A stretch of 8,349 nt of DNA. Origin: an uncultured Marmoricola sp. (GTDB taxonomy: Bacteria > Actinomycetota > Actinomycetes > Propionibacteriales > Nocardioidaceae). Positions 1 to 6,257 of this stretch are shown piece by piece (within the stretch, counting starts at the first letter, position 1; each line of letters begins with the position of its first letter). The DNA is taken from assembly GCA_937868455.1 (NCBI GenBank), contig CALMMO010000536.1, positions 1-8,349 of the forward strand, read 5' to 3'. The notes below the pieces were generated by a model. That model did not search any database. It saw only the letters and a program-made list of their open reading frames with translations, and was not told the DNA's origin. Both the position numbers and the translations under genes were made by a program.

Positions 1-95
1 TCTACTCACGCGGCTTGGCATGGTGCACACACTATGTCCGAAATGCCACAACTCAGCGCTCAGGTACGCATTCTTAGCGTGACTTATGACCCACC

Positions 96-101
96 TAAGC
101 T
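96..101 (+). promoter_or_regulatory. Candidate -10 element (TAAGCT) for a leaderless yaaA transcript
   Basis: TAAGCT fits the actinobacterial -10 pattern TAnnnT and ends 6 nt before the GTG start at 108, which would put the transcription start at or within a base or two of the start codon. No Shine-Dalgarno sequence is visible before the GTG, which agrees with leaderless translation. No convincing -35 is seen. The same arrangement appears before the genes starting at 3451 and 5920. This is a pattern-based inference only. The rest of 1-107 holds no gene I can support. Confidence 0.35.
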
Positions 102-107
102 GAGCAC

Positions 108-872
108 GTGCTGATCATGTTGCCGCCCTCAGAAGGCAAGTCTCGCCCCAGCCGGGGCAAGCCCTTGGACCTAGAAACGCTCTCGTTTCCGGTCCTGACC
201 CCCGCTCGCCAACAGGTCATCGAGTCGCTGCAGCAGGTGTGTTCTGGCCCTGATGCAGCCCGCGTGCTGGGCCTTGGCCCCACTCAAGCCAGCCAGATCG
301 CGCTGAACCTTGAACTCCACGATTCGCCTACTGCACGAGCCGATCAGATTTACACCGGAGTTCTTTACGACTGTCTCGATGTCGACTCCTTGGACTCGGC
401 AGCCAAGGCCCGGCTCACCCGCCGCGTTGTGATCACCTCATCGGTGTTTGGCTGGGTGCGACCCAGCGATCGCATCGCCAGCTACCGACTTGCCGGGGGC
501 GTCTCTTTGCCAGGCTTGGGGCCCGTCGCCGCCCATTGGCGCTCAGCGTTGCCTCATGCGGCTCAGGAGATGGGCGATCAACTCGTCGTTGACTTGCGTT
601 CCACGACGTACGCCAATTTCTGGAAGTTCCCTCACGGCCACAACCTGGCTTCGGTGCGGGTGCTTCACGAGGCCAACGGTGTGCGCAAAATCGTTAGCCA
701 CTTCAACAAGGCAACCAAGGGCCGGATCACGCGCGACTTGGTGAGCTCGCCAGCTTCACCGGGCAATCCAGCAAACCTTGTCGATCTGCTTAACGATCTG
801 GGGTGGCACTCGAGCCTCACACGCACCGGAGCGAGCGGCTCACAGATCGACGTGGTGGTATCGGAGCTTTAG
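108..872 (+). CDS. yaaA: YaaA family (UPF0246/DUF328) peroxide stress resistance protein
   Basis: The 254-residue product has the family's hallmark N-terminus, LPPSEGK at residues 5-11. Other family motifs follow: YTGVLYDCLD (82-91), SSVFGW (111-116), the P119-x-D-x-I-x-x-YRL block, DLRST-YAN (162-170), and HFNK-x-x-KGR (198-206). Length is normal for the family. In E. coli, YaaA limits DNA and protein damage during H2O2 stress by lowering intracellular free iron, and family members bind DNA; a soluble cytosolic role is expected. The GTG at 108 is chosen because it places the LPPSEGK motif right at the N-terminus, as in relatives. The gene stands alone on the + strand. Its TAG stop shares the four bases TTAG with the TAA stop of the convergent phosphatase gene, leaving no room for an intergenic terminator. 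Confidence 0.93.
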   Translation: MLIMLPPSEGKSRPSRGKPLDLETLSFPVLTPARQQVIESLQQVCSGPDAARVLGLGPTQASQIALNLELHDSPTARADQIYTGVLYDCLDVDSLDSAAKARLTRRVVITSSVFGWVRPSDRIASYRLAGGVSLPGLGPVAAHWRSALPHAAQEMGDQLVVDLRSTTYANFWKFPHGHNLASVRVLHEANGVRKIVSHFNKATKGRITRDLVSSPASPGNPANLVDLLNDLGWHSSLTRTGASGSQIDVVVSEL

Positions 873-1573
873 TGATGGTGGCGTGAGAGCACGACGTCAT
901 CGCCTGGGCGAGCGTTGTACAAACGCAGCGAGGACGCCGGATTGCCATCGGGACCGCGCTCGTAGTGGGAAATCACGCTCACCGATGCAGGCGTGAGTTC
1001 CATCCGAAACAGTGACGTCAGCGGGGCATCAACGCTGTGCGCGACCAAAGTCTTGATCGGGGTCACATGGCTCACGACCATCACGGTCTTGCCGCGATGC
1101 TCAGTCACCAGACGATCGCGGGCGCGCAGCACTCGTTCCTCCACGTCGCGAAACGACTCTCCCCCACCGGGTGTGACCGTGAGCGACCCCATCCACGTGC
1201 GCAATGCCTCGGGCTCACGCTCAGCGACTTCGGCGAAGCTGAGCCCATCCCACGTGCCGAAATCCATCTCGGCCAGGTCATGCTCGACGGTCGGCTCAAG
1301 CTCTAGAGCGTGCCCCAAGATCGCAGCGGTCTCTTCTGCTCGCTTCACCGGAGAGGTCACGAGTACGTCGATCTGATCGGCGAGACCCGCGAGCCACGTC
1401 GCAGTTTGGGTCACCTGGTCGCGCCCGTGGTCGTTGAGACCTGGGTTGGCCCCACCGAGCCCACTGGAGAACAGCATCTGCGAGGTGTGGTCGGTTTGAC
1501 CGTGGCGAATCAGGATCAATGTGGTGGGGGCACTGATGTCAGGACCCGGCTGGCTTGACCTGCTAGAACTCAC
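869..1573 (-). CDS. Histidine phosphatase (CobC / phosphoglycerate-mutase-like), lacking the RNase H half
   Basis: This is a histidine phosphatase superfamily enzyme of 234 residues. The phosphohistidine motif is LIRHGQT with His24, followed by the conserved Arg in TSPVKRAEETA (about Arg78), the acidic residue in LAEMDFGTWDG (Glu102), and the second catalytic His in VVSHVTPIK (His169). The GTG at 1573 is chosen because it overlaps the upstream TGA as GTGA, with GGAG 8 nt before it; a longer start at 1699 would run 126 bp into the upstream gene. In mycobacteria the equivalent third gene (Rv2228c) encodes RNase HI fused to a C-terminal CobC-like phosphatase. Here only about 16 residues precede the phosphatase domain, so the RNase H domain is absent. 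The substrate is unknown; alpha-ribazole phosphate is possible but no cobamide genes are nearby. The protein ends in three histidines. Confidence 0.88.
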   Translation of the reverse strand: MSSSRSSQPGPDISAPTTLILIRHGQTDHTSQMLFSSGLGGANPGLNDHGRDQVTQTATWLAGLADQIDVLVTSPVKRAEETAAILGHALELEPTVEHDLAEMDFGTWDGLSFAEVAEREPEALRTWMGSLTVTPGGGESFRDVEERVLRARDRLVTEHRGKTVMVVSHVTPIKTLVAHSVDAPLTSLFRMELTPASVSVISHYERGPDGNPASSLRLYNARPGDDVVLSRHHH

Positions 1574-2313
1574 AATCCCGACTCCGAGGTGCGCACCAAG
1601 ATCCGACTGCACTCTTCGCAGCGCAGCACCTCGGTCGAGGGTGCTTTGGCCATCGATGCAAGCACTGAGGCGTCCAAGGTGAGGCGGCATCCGCCGCATT
1701 GCCGACGATGCAGCGCGGCGGCACCAACTCCGCCCTTGAGTTCCCTGAGCCGGGCATAGAGCGCCGTCAGGTCTTCGGGGAGATCGGTAGCAGTCAGCTC
1801 ACGCTCGGTGCGCACCTCGTCGAGTTCGGCACGCAATGCCACTGCCCGTTCGTCGCGGGCAGCGGTCGCTGCCGCAATCTCTTGGTCGAGTTCAGCAGCC
1901 AATTCGGCAGCCCGATCATGCTCGCTTTGGGCATCTTCGAGTGCGGTCATCACCTCGAGTTCGACATCTTCGAGATCGCTGATCCGCTTGTCGAGTGACA
2001 CCAATTCGTGCGTCATGCGTTCGAGGTCTTTGGGGTTCGTGATCAACCCCTGATCCATGCGAGTGCGGTCACGTTCACGGCGCGCTTTGACCTGCTCGAC
2101 ATCGGCATCTGCCTTTTCCTGGTCAGCGGTGAGGTCACGCACCAAGATCGCGGCATCACTGAGCCTGTTTGTCAGCGCCGCCCGACGAGCCTGCAACTCA
2201 ACCACCGTTGCGTGCTCGGGCAGGTTGCGCAGGTGGTTCACCAGGGTGTCGAGTTTGGAATCGAGTTCCTGAACGTCAAGCAGTCGAAGCTGCGCGAACG
2301 GATCGGCTTTCAC
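1570..2313 (-). CDS. Coiled-coil protein with C-terminal C4-type zinc ribbon (Rv2229c-like)
   Basis: The 247-residue protein is mostly a charged heptad-like helix (about residues 10-185), a probable antiparallel coiled coil with a hinge around DQGLITNPKDLERMTHEL. It ends in a zinc ribbon: CGGC (Cys206, Cys209) and CEEC (Cys232, Cys235). This is the architecture of the actinobacterial C4-type zinc ribbon family, whose role is not well defined; nucleic-acid binding is commonly proposed. The GTG at 2313 is preferred because AAGGAG lies 7 nt upstream and it clears the previous gene by 16 bp; an upstream in-frame start at 2376 would overlap that gene by 47 bp. The downstream phosphatase starts inside this gene's stop (GTGA), so the two are probably translationally coupled. 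Confidence 0.9.
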   Translation of the reverse strand: MKADPFAQLRLLDVQELDSKLDTLVNHLRNLPEHATVVELQARRAALTNRLSDAAILVRDLTADQEKADADVEQVKARRERDRTRMDQGLITNPKDLERMTHELVSLDKRISDLEDVELEVMTALEDAQSEHDRAAELAAELDQEIAAATAARDERAVALRAELDEVRTERELTATDLPEDLTALYARLRELKGGVGAAALHRRQCGGCRLTLDASVLASMAKAPSTEVLRCEECSRILVRTSESGL

Positions 2314-2320
2314 CGTTGAT

Positions 2321-2326
2321 CTCCTT
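2321..2326 (-). promoter_or_regulatory. Shine-Dalgarno AAGGAG fixing the zinc-ribbon gene start
   Basis: On the minus strand AAGGAG is followed by the 7-nt spacer ATCAACG and then GTG at 2313. It falls in the 16-bp gap after the Nif3-like stop codon and is the reason for choosing this start over the longer open frame. Confidence 0.75.
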
Positions 2327-2329
2327 GGG

Positions 2330-3451
2330 CTAGACCCGGAACGTCCAGGGGTCGGTATTGATCGTGCTGATCGCAATGCCCACCGTAGTGCCCAAAGCTT
2401 GAGTCAACCGAACCTGCAGCACAGGCAACCACATGCTTTCGGCTGCCCAGTGAGCCACGTCGATGAGGGCCATCGAGTCATGTTCCCGAAGTTCTGAGGC
2501 CACGTGGTGGCGAAGATCGGAGGTGATGTAGACGTCTGCGCCACTCATGCGCGCCAACTCCAGGAAGGAATCTCCCGCTCCCCCGCATAGCGCGACCCGC
2601 TGCACCATCTGGTCAGGCTTGCCTGCCACTCTCACTCCGTGGGCAGTTGCGGGCAGCACACGGTTGACCACTGACGCGAAGTCAGTCAGCGTCATCGGCG
2701 CGAAAAGTTCGCCGATTCGACCGCTGCCCACATCTGCGCTTGGCAGGCCAATGAGTTCGACAAGATCAAAGGCTGGCTCCTCATAGGGGTGGGCATGCCG
2801 CATAGCCTCCACAACGTCATGTCTGCGCGACCTCGGCACGACCGCCTCGATCCGCACCTCGTCGACCTCGGCAACCTCACCTACAGCTCCGATTGCTGGG
2901 GAGGCCCCTCTTAGCGGGCGAAATCGACCTGTCCCAGGGGTCGAGAAGGACGCGCTGTCGTAGTTGCCGATGTGCCCAGCGCCCGCTTCGGTCAGTGCCT
3001 CGCGGACCGACTCGGCTGACTCAATCGGCACGAAGGTCACCATCTTGTCCAGCGGTGAGTCATCGTCGGGGTCCAGCGGCCGTATCTGGCGCAGACCCAG
3101 TGCCTGAGCTATCGACTCACTCACCCCGTTTGGCGGCGAATCAGCATTGGTGTGAGCCGCGAACAGGGCGATGTCGTTGCGGATCAGGTCATGGACCACG
3201 CGTCCCTTGGGTGTGGTCGCAGCGACGCTGGATGTGCCTTTGAGAAACAGTGGGTGATGAGTGATCACCATGTCAGCGCCCAACGCGATTGCTTCGTCAA
3301 CGACTGCCTGCACAGGATCGACGGCCACCACAATTCGCCGTACGTCGCGCGCGGGGTCACCGCAGACCAAACCAACCTGGTCCCACGGCTCTGCTCGACG
3401 CGAAGGGTAAAGCTCCTCGAGCACCGCAATAACGTCAGCAACGCAAGCCAT
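2330..3451 (-). CDS. Nif3-like dinuclear metal centre protein (GTP cyclohydrolase I type 2 / Rv2230c-like)
   Basis: The 373-residue product belongs to the Nif3/YqfO/YbgI family, whose members form hexameric rings with two metal ions per active site. Visible motifs include WDQVGL (23-28), VITHHPLF with metal ligands His65 and His66, AAHTNAD with His100 and Asp104, and the C-terminal DVAHWAAES with His334 and Glu337. Between the two conserved halves lies an insert (about residues 135-240) containing VPRSRRHDVVEAMRHAHPYEEPAFDL, the PII-like YqfO middle domain found in longer family members. The catalytic activity of the family is unsettled despite the 'GTP cyclohydrolase' label. It is the first gene of the Nif3 / zinc ribbon / phosphatase operon. 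The ATG at 3451 has no Shine-Dalgarno but has TAGCCT 7 nt upstream, so the transcript may be leaderless. Confidence 0.93.
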   Translation of the reverse strand: MACVADVIAVLEELYPSRRAEPWDQVGLVCGDPARDVRRIVVAVDPVQAVVDEAIALGADMVITHHPLFLKGTSSVAATTPKGRVVHDLIRNDIALFAAHTNADSPPNGVSESIAQALGLRQIRPLDPDDDSPLDKMVTFVPIESAESVREALTEAGAGHIGNYDSASFSTPGTGRFRPLRGASPAIGAVGEVAEVDEVRIEAVVPRSRRHDVVEAMRHAHPYEEPAFDLVELIGLPSADVGSGRIGELFAPMTLTDFASVVNRVLPATAHGVRVAGKPDQMVQRVALCGGAGDSFLELARMSGADVYITSDLRHHVASELREHDSMALIDVAHWAAESMWLPVLQVRLTQALGTTVGIAISTINTDPWTFRV

Positions 3452-3458
3452 GGCGGCA

Positions 3459-3464
3459 AGGCTA
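3459..3464 (-). promoter_or_regulatory. Candidate -10 element (TAGCCT) for a leaderless Nif3 operon transcript
   Basis: On the minus strand TAGCCT (TAnnnT) is followed by 7 nt, then the ATG at 3451. No Shine-Dalgarno lies in between and no good -35 is visible. The placement matches leaderless promoters of actinomycetes; this is inferred from spacing alone. Confidence 0.4.
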
Positions 3465-3525
3465 GTGCGTCATCAGCGACCTGAGATGCTGTTGTGATGT
3501 ACCTGTGGGCCTACTGAGGCGAAGG

Positions 3526-3543
3526 TGAGCCAAGCTTGGCTCA
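3526..3543. promoter_or_regulatory. Perfect 18-bp palindrome upstream of the lipoprotein gene (possible operator)
   Basis: TGAGCCAAGCTTGGCTCA is a perfect inverted repeat with no spacer, centred between 3535 and 3536. It ends 28 bp before the GTG at 3572 and lies in the 120-bp gap between the divergent Nif3 and lipoprotein genes. Its size and position suit a binding site for a dimeric regulator. As RNA it could form only a short stem in the leader. The regulator is unknown. Confidence 0.5.
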
Positions 3544-3557
3544 TCGACATCTAGATC

Positions 3558-3563
3558 AAGGAG
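3558..3563 (+). promoter_or_regulatory. Shine-Dalgarno AAGGAG for the lipoprotein gene
   Basis: AAGGAG is followed by the 8-nt spacer CTACTGAG and GTG at 3572. This decides the start in favour of 3572 over an in-frame TTG at 3536, which sits inside the palindrome and would put twelve hydrophilic residues before the signal peptide. Confidence 0.8.
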
Positions 3564-3571
3564 CTACTGAG

Positions 3572-4060
3572 GTGTCCGCATCTGCGCTGTTAAGACTCAC
3601 TGTGTGTGTGGTTGCCGCCGCCACATTGACCGCCTGTGGCGTCACTGACGCTCAGCCCGTCGCGAGTGAACCCAGCGACGGCGAAACCGGCACCTACAGC
3701 AGCTACGCCGACGTCACTTACTTGGTTGAGTGCGTCAGCGACGAACTGCGCAACCGACCTGAGTCGTTCGTGCTCTCCTGCGCCGATGGAAACTCCTCGC
3801 TGCAAGACCTGCACTGGAAGCGGTGGGGCGACACCTCGGCAACTGCAGAAGGAACCTTCACCACAAACCCGTGTGAGCCCGATTGCGCATCGAGCAAGCC
3901 GGTCCAACAGCACGTCAACGTCACCGCGACTGCGTTGAGCCGTGGTGAAGCTGGTCAGGCATACACCAAGCTTGAGGTCGTTGCGATCGATTCTGTCGAG
4001 GGCGGGATCACCCAAGAAACGTTCAAACTGCCCGGGTTGGCTAAGTCACAGGCAGGGTGA
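3572..4060 (+). CDS. Small secreted lipoprotein of unknown function
   Basis: The 162-residue product begins with a lipoprotein signal peptide: a short n-region with Arg8, a hydrophobic stretch, and the lipobox LTAC with the lipidated cysteine at residue 22. The mature part has a low-complexity linker and then a compact domain with four further cysteines (54, 70, 101, 105), probably two disulfides. It contains LSCADGNSSLQDLHWKRWG and a CEPDC motif. I recognise this as the pattern of uncharacterised secreted actinobacterial proteins with an 'LSCAD...L.W..WG...A.G......C.P.C' signature; no function is known to me. The gene is on its own, divergent from the Nif3 operon, and its last 20 bp overlap the end of the convergent histidine kinase gene. 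Export and lipidation are well supported; the role is not. Confidence 0.82.
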   Translation: MSASALLRLTVCVVAAATLTACGVTDAQPVASEPSDGETGTYSSYADVTYLVECVSDELRNRPESFVLSCADGNSSLQDLHWKRWGDTSATAEGTFTTNPCEPDCASSKPVQQHVNVTATALSRGEAGQAYTKLEVVAIDSVEGGITQETFKLPGLAKSQAG

Positions 4061-5249
4061 GTTCGGCTCTGGCGCCACCTTCAGGCCGGTTGCTCAAGCG
4101 CAACTGTGCGCCCATCACTTCGGCTTGTCGCACCGCGATGGTCATGCCCAGGCCAGTGCCTGCGCTGTGACCTAGCGAGCGGAAACGCTGCGGGCCATCT
4201 TTGAGTACGTCGTCAGGGAACCCAGGTCCGTCATCTTCAACCACCAGCACGTTGCCCACGGCCCTGAGGTAGGCGTGTCCGCCGCCATGGCTGTGCACGT
4301 TGGCAATCAGGTTGCTCACGATGCGTTCGAGTCGGCGTGGCTCCACCAGCACCGTGCCTGCTGCGTCCACATCGAGGTCGATGCCTTCAAGTCCACGATC
4401 AGTCGCAATGCGACGAAGAAGCGGACCCAGATCGTGTGAGGCCAACTCGACTTCAGCTTGCCCACTCTCAAGTTTGGAGATCTCAAGCAGGTCCATGACG
4501 AGCCTGCTGACCCGAGTGGTCTGGCGTCGTACCAAATCACCTTCGGGCGTGGCTGGCAATAACTCACTGGCGCTGACCAGAGCAGTGATGGGGGTGCGCA
4601 ATTCGTGGGCCACGTCAGCTGAGAAGGCCCGCTCTTGCTCGATGCGGGCGGCAAGTGCGGCGCTCATCTGATCCACAGTGCGCGAGAGGGCGCTGACCTC
4701 GTCGCGTCCGGGCATGGCGATCTTTGCGCTCAGATCACCGGCTCCCACGGAGTTGGCCGCTATGGCGGCTTGTCGCAGCCTGCGAGAGAGACCTGTTGCT
4801 ACCAACCAGCCCAACAGCCCAGCCATGAGCGCACCGCCCGCACCGCTGAGCACCAACGTACGCCGTAGCGAGGCGCGCTGGTCGCGCAAAGATCGGTCAC
4901 TGAGTGCGAGTGAGATGACGACTTCGTCGGAGATCCGGCGAGCGGCAAACATTGCCTGCCCGACGTAATAGGTCTTCACCGTGCCTGTGGCAATCGGCAA
5001 CATCTCGGGGGGCACCGAGTCGGGGCTCACCGAAGCGTCAAACCGCAACCGTCCATCAACTGCGTATCCCGAAGCGGCCGCGTTGATCCGATCGAGTGCC
5101 TGGGCGCGCAAGCGTTCGCGGCCATCGAGGGCGACCTGGTAGTCGATCACCGCACCTACGAGTGCCGTGACTGCCAGCGCCACCAGGCTCACCGCGATGG
5201 CGATGCGCGTGCGCAACGAGTGCCGCCAAGTGACGAGGCCTGTGCTCAC
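4041..5249 (-). CDS. Sensor histidine kinase of a two-component system
   Basis: The 402-residue membrane kinase has two transmembrane segments (about 15-36 and 131-153) flanking an extracytoplasmic domain of about 95 residues. A HAMP linker (about 152-205) follows, then the dimerisation/phosphoacceptor region with AHELRTP (His215), and the ATPase domain with N box NLIANVHSHGGG (Asn313, Asn317), G1 box EDDGPGF (339-344) and G2 box GTGLGM (364-369). All catalytic motifs are intact. The GTG start at 5249 overlaps the response-regulator TGA as GTGA, so translation is probably coupled. The signal sensed cannot be read from the sequence: the sensor domain matches no named family I can identify. The 3' end overlaps the convergent lipoprotein gene by 20 bp. 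Confidence 0.94.
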   Translation of the reverse strand: MSTGLVTWRHSLRTRIAIAVSLVALAVTALVGAVIDYQVALDGRERLRAQALDRINAAASGYAVDGRLRFDASVSPDSVPPEMLPIATGTVKTYYVGQAMFAARRISDEVVISLALSDRSLRDQRASLRRTLVLSGAGGALMAGLLGWLVATGLSRRLRQAAIAANSVGAGDLSAKIAMPGRDEVSALSRTVDQMSAALAARIEQERAFSADVAHELRTPITALVSASELLPATPEGDLVRRQTTRVSRLVMDLLEISKLESGQAEVELASHDLGPLLRRIATDRGLEGIDLDVDAAGTVLVEPRRLERIVSNLIANVHSHGGGHAYLRAVGNVLVVEDDGPGFPDDVLKDGPQRFRSLGHSAGTGLGMTIAVRQAEVMGAQLRLSNRPEGGARAELTLPVT

Positions 5250-5920
5250 TCGCGGACCATCTTGTAACCAGCACCGCGCACAGTGGTGATCAACTCGTTG
5301 CCGATCTTGGCGCGTAGTCGCTGGATGTTGACGTCCACGACACGCTCATCGCCCCAGTCAGCACTCCCCCACACCCGATCGAGTAGTTGGGTGCGCGAAA
5401 GCACTGCGCCGCGGTGATCGAGGAAGGCTTCAAGTAACCGAAACTCGGTGGCGCTCAGTTCGACGTCGGCACCGGCCTTGTTGACAGTCCAGCCGATGCG
5501 ATCGATCGCCAAGTCACCGACTCGAACCTCATCGACAGCCTCAGCGCTGTGCCGTGCTCGGCGCAAGAGTGCCTGAATCCGGGCATTGAGCACCTCGCCG
5601 TTGAATGGCTTGGTGATGTAGTCGTCAGCACCCGCCTCAAGGCCCATCACTTGGTCATAACTGAGGTCTCGGGCGGTGAGCATGATGATGGGTACGTCGC
5701 TGCGAGCCCGAATCGCCCTAGTCAACGAAATGCCGTCCATTACCGGCATCATCACGTCGACCAGCAACAGATCTGGCGCGTTGATGGTGAACGCATCCAG
5801 CGCCTTCTGCCCATCCCCCGCCACCACCACTGAATATCCGAACTTCTCCAGCACCAACCGGGTGGTGACCTGCAGATCAACATCATCTTCTGCGAGCAAA
5901 ATCTGGATCGGGTCAGCCAT
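5246..5920 (-). CDS. OmpR/PhoB-family DNA-binding response regulator
   Basis: The 224-residue product has an N-terminal receiver domain (residues 5-118) with the acidic pair Asp12/Asp13, phosphoacceptor Asp55 in LLLVDVMMP, Thr82 and Lys104 in YITKP. A C-terminal winged helix of the PhoB type (about 127-223) contains ELSATEFRLLEAFLDHRGAV and VDVNIQRLRAKIG. The ATG at 5920 gives a normal receiver start (MADPIQILLAEDD). A longer in-frame start at 6154 is rejected because its 78 extra residues come from the A-free block, where stop codons cannot occur. It is the first gene of the pair with the histidine kinase, its presumed partner. No Shine-Dalgarno precedes the ATG; TACGGT lies 6 nt upstream, suggesting a leaderless message. 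Target genes are unknown; the kinase is co-transcribed and autoregulation is common in the family. Confidence 0.94.
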   Translation of the reverse strand: MADPIQILLAEDDVDLQVTTRLVLEKFGYSVVVAGDGQKALDAFTINAPDLLLVDVMMPVMDGISLTRAIRARSDVPIIMLTARDLSYDQVMGLEAGADDYITKPFNGEVLNARIQALLRRARHSAEAVDEVRVGDLAIDRIGWTVNKAGADVELSATEFRLLEAFLDHRGAVLSRTQLLDRVWGSADWGDERVVDVNIQRLRAKIGNELITTVRGAGYKMVRE

Positions 5921-5926
5921 GGCGAA

Positions 5927-5932
5927 ACCGTA
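5927..5932 (-). promoter_or_regulatory. Candidate -10 element (TACGGT) for a leaderless response-regulator transcript
   Basis: On the minus strand TACGGT (TAnnnT) is followed by TTCGCC and the ATG at 5920. There is no Shine-Dalgarno. It is a weak match on sequence alone and is supported mainly by the same arrangement at two other genes in the window. Confidence 0.3.
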
Positions 5933-6032
5933 TCTACCCCACCCGCACCTGACGAGCACGACACCGCCGAGCGGGCCCACACGGCGTACCCCCAGAAGCG
6001 TGAAGACGCCCACCGAAAGAAGAGGCTCAATT

Positions 6033-6175
6033 GCAACCCAAGCCCGGGACGAGACGGAACCACCACCCCAGCGCAAGAGAACAAGCCAGCCCAGACCGAA
6101 AGAAAGGCCCCACCCAGCAAAAGAAAACAAGCAAGCCCAGGCCGAAACAAACAAAAAAGGAAAAAGGACGACAAA
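6033..6175. other. 143-nt block with no T on the + strand (no A on the - strand)
   Basis: The intergenic stretch 5933-6257 between the response regulator and the tRNA holds no gene I can support. Within it, 6033-6175 contains no T at all on the + strand, and only four T occur in 5988-6175. The + strand is made of A-rich, AAG/CAA-like and CCC-rich patches. Read from the minus strand, the direction of both flanking genes, it is an A-free pyrimidine-rich sequence. Because TAA, TAG and TGA all need an A, every minus-strand frame is open here, which creates spurious long open frames. Function is unknown; it lies upstream of the response-regulator promoter and downstream of the tRNA. Confidence 0.8.
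6067..6151. repeat. Imperfect tandem direct repeat, 46-bp period
   Basis: Two units line up at 6067-6105 and 6113-6151 (offset 46 bp) with 33 of 39 positions identical by my count. The shared core includes CCCAGC, a purine run ending in AACAAGC, then AGCCCA and CCGAAA. A shorter degenerate match to the core (AAGCCCGGGACGAGAC, 6040-6055) sits about 47 bp further left, suggesting an older third copy. Units abut without spacers, so this is not a CRISPR array. It may reflect slippage in a low-complexity region, or repeated binding sites upstream of the response-regulator gene. Confidence 0.65.
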
Positions 6176-6205
6176 TGGCGGTAGTGACGAGGCAGAGGGA
6201 GGGAA

Positions 6206-6223
6206 GCGGTACTTAGGTACCGC
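6206..6223 (-). terminator. Hairpin downstream of tRNA-Val, candidate terminator
   Basis: GCGGTAC and GTACCGC form a perfect 7-bp stem with a 4-nt loop, 34 nt beyond the 3' end of the tRNA in its direction of transcription. It is followed on the minus strand by a C/T-rich tract (TTCCCTCCC) but no true U-run. Position supports a terminator or a 3'-processing barrier for the tRNA transcript; strength is moderate. Confidence 0.5.
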
Positions 6224-6257
6224 GACCGAGCGATAACGAAGTCAATACCGTCATTTG

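Noticed and set aside
1..107. End of an upstream gene or a divergent gene at the left edge (short open frames, one with a CPKCH motif)
   Set aside because: Frames are under 40 codons, with no family resemblance and no supporting ribosome binding site.
1574..1699. Longer start for the histidine phosphatase
   Set aside because: It would overlap the zinc-ribbon coding region by 126 bp; the GTGA-coupled start at 1573 is better.
5921..6154. Extra 78 N-terminal hydrophobic residues on the response regulator
   Set aside because: They come from the A-free block where no stop codon can occur. The receiver domain starts normally at the ATG at 5920.
6033..6175. CRISPR-like array
   Set aside because: Only two clear imperfect units that abut directly, no spacers and no cas genes.
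5676..6236. 186-residue plus-strand open frame with a Lys/Thr-rich tail
   Set aside because: It overlaps the response regulator on the opposite strand and the T-poor repeat block; no Shine-Dalgarno and no recognisable domain.
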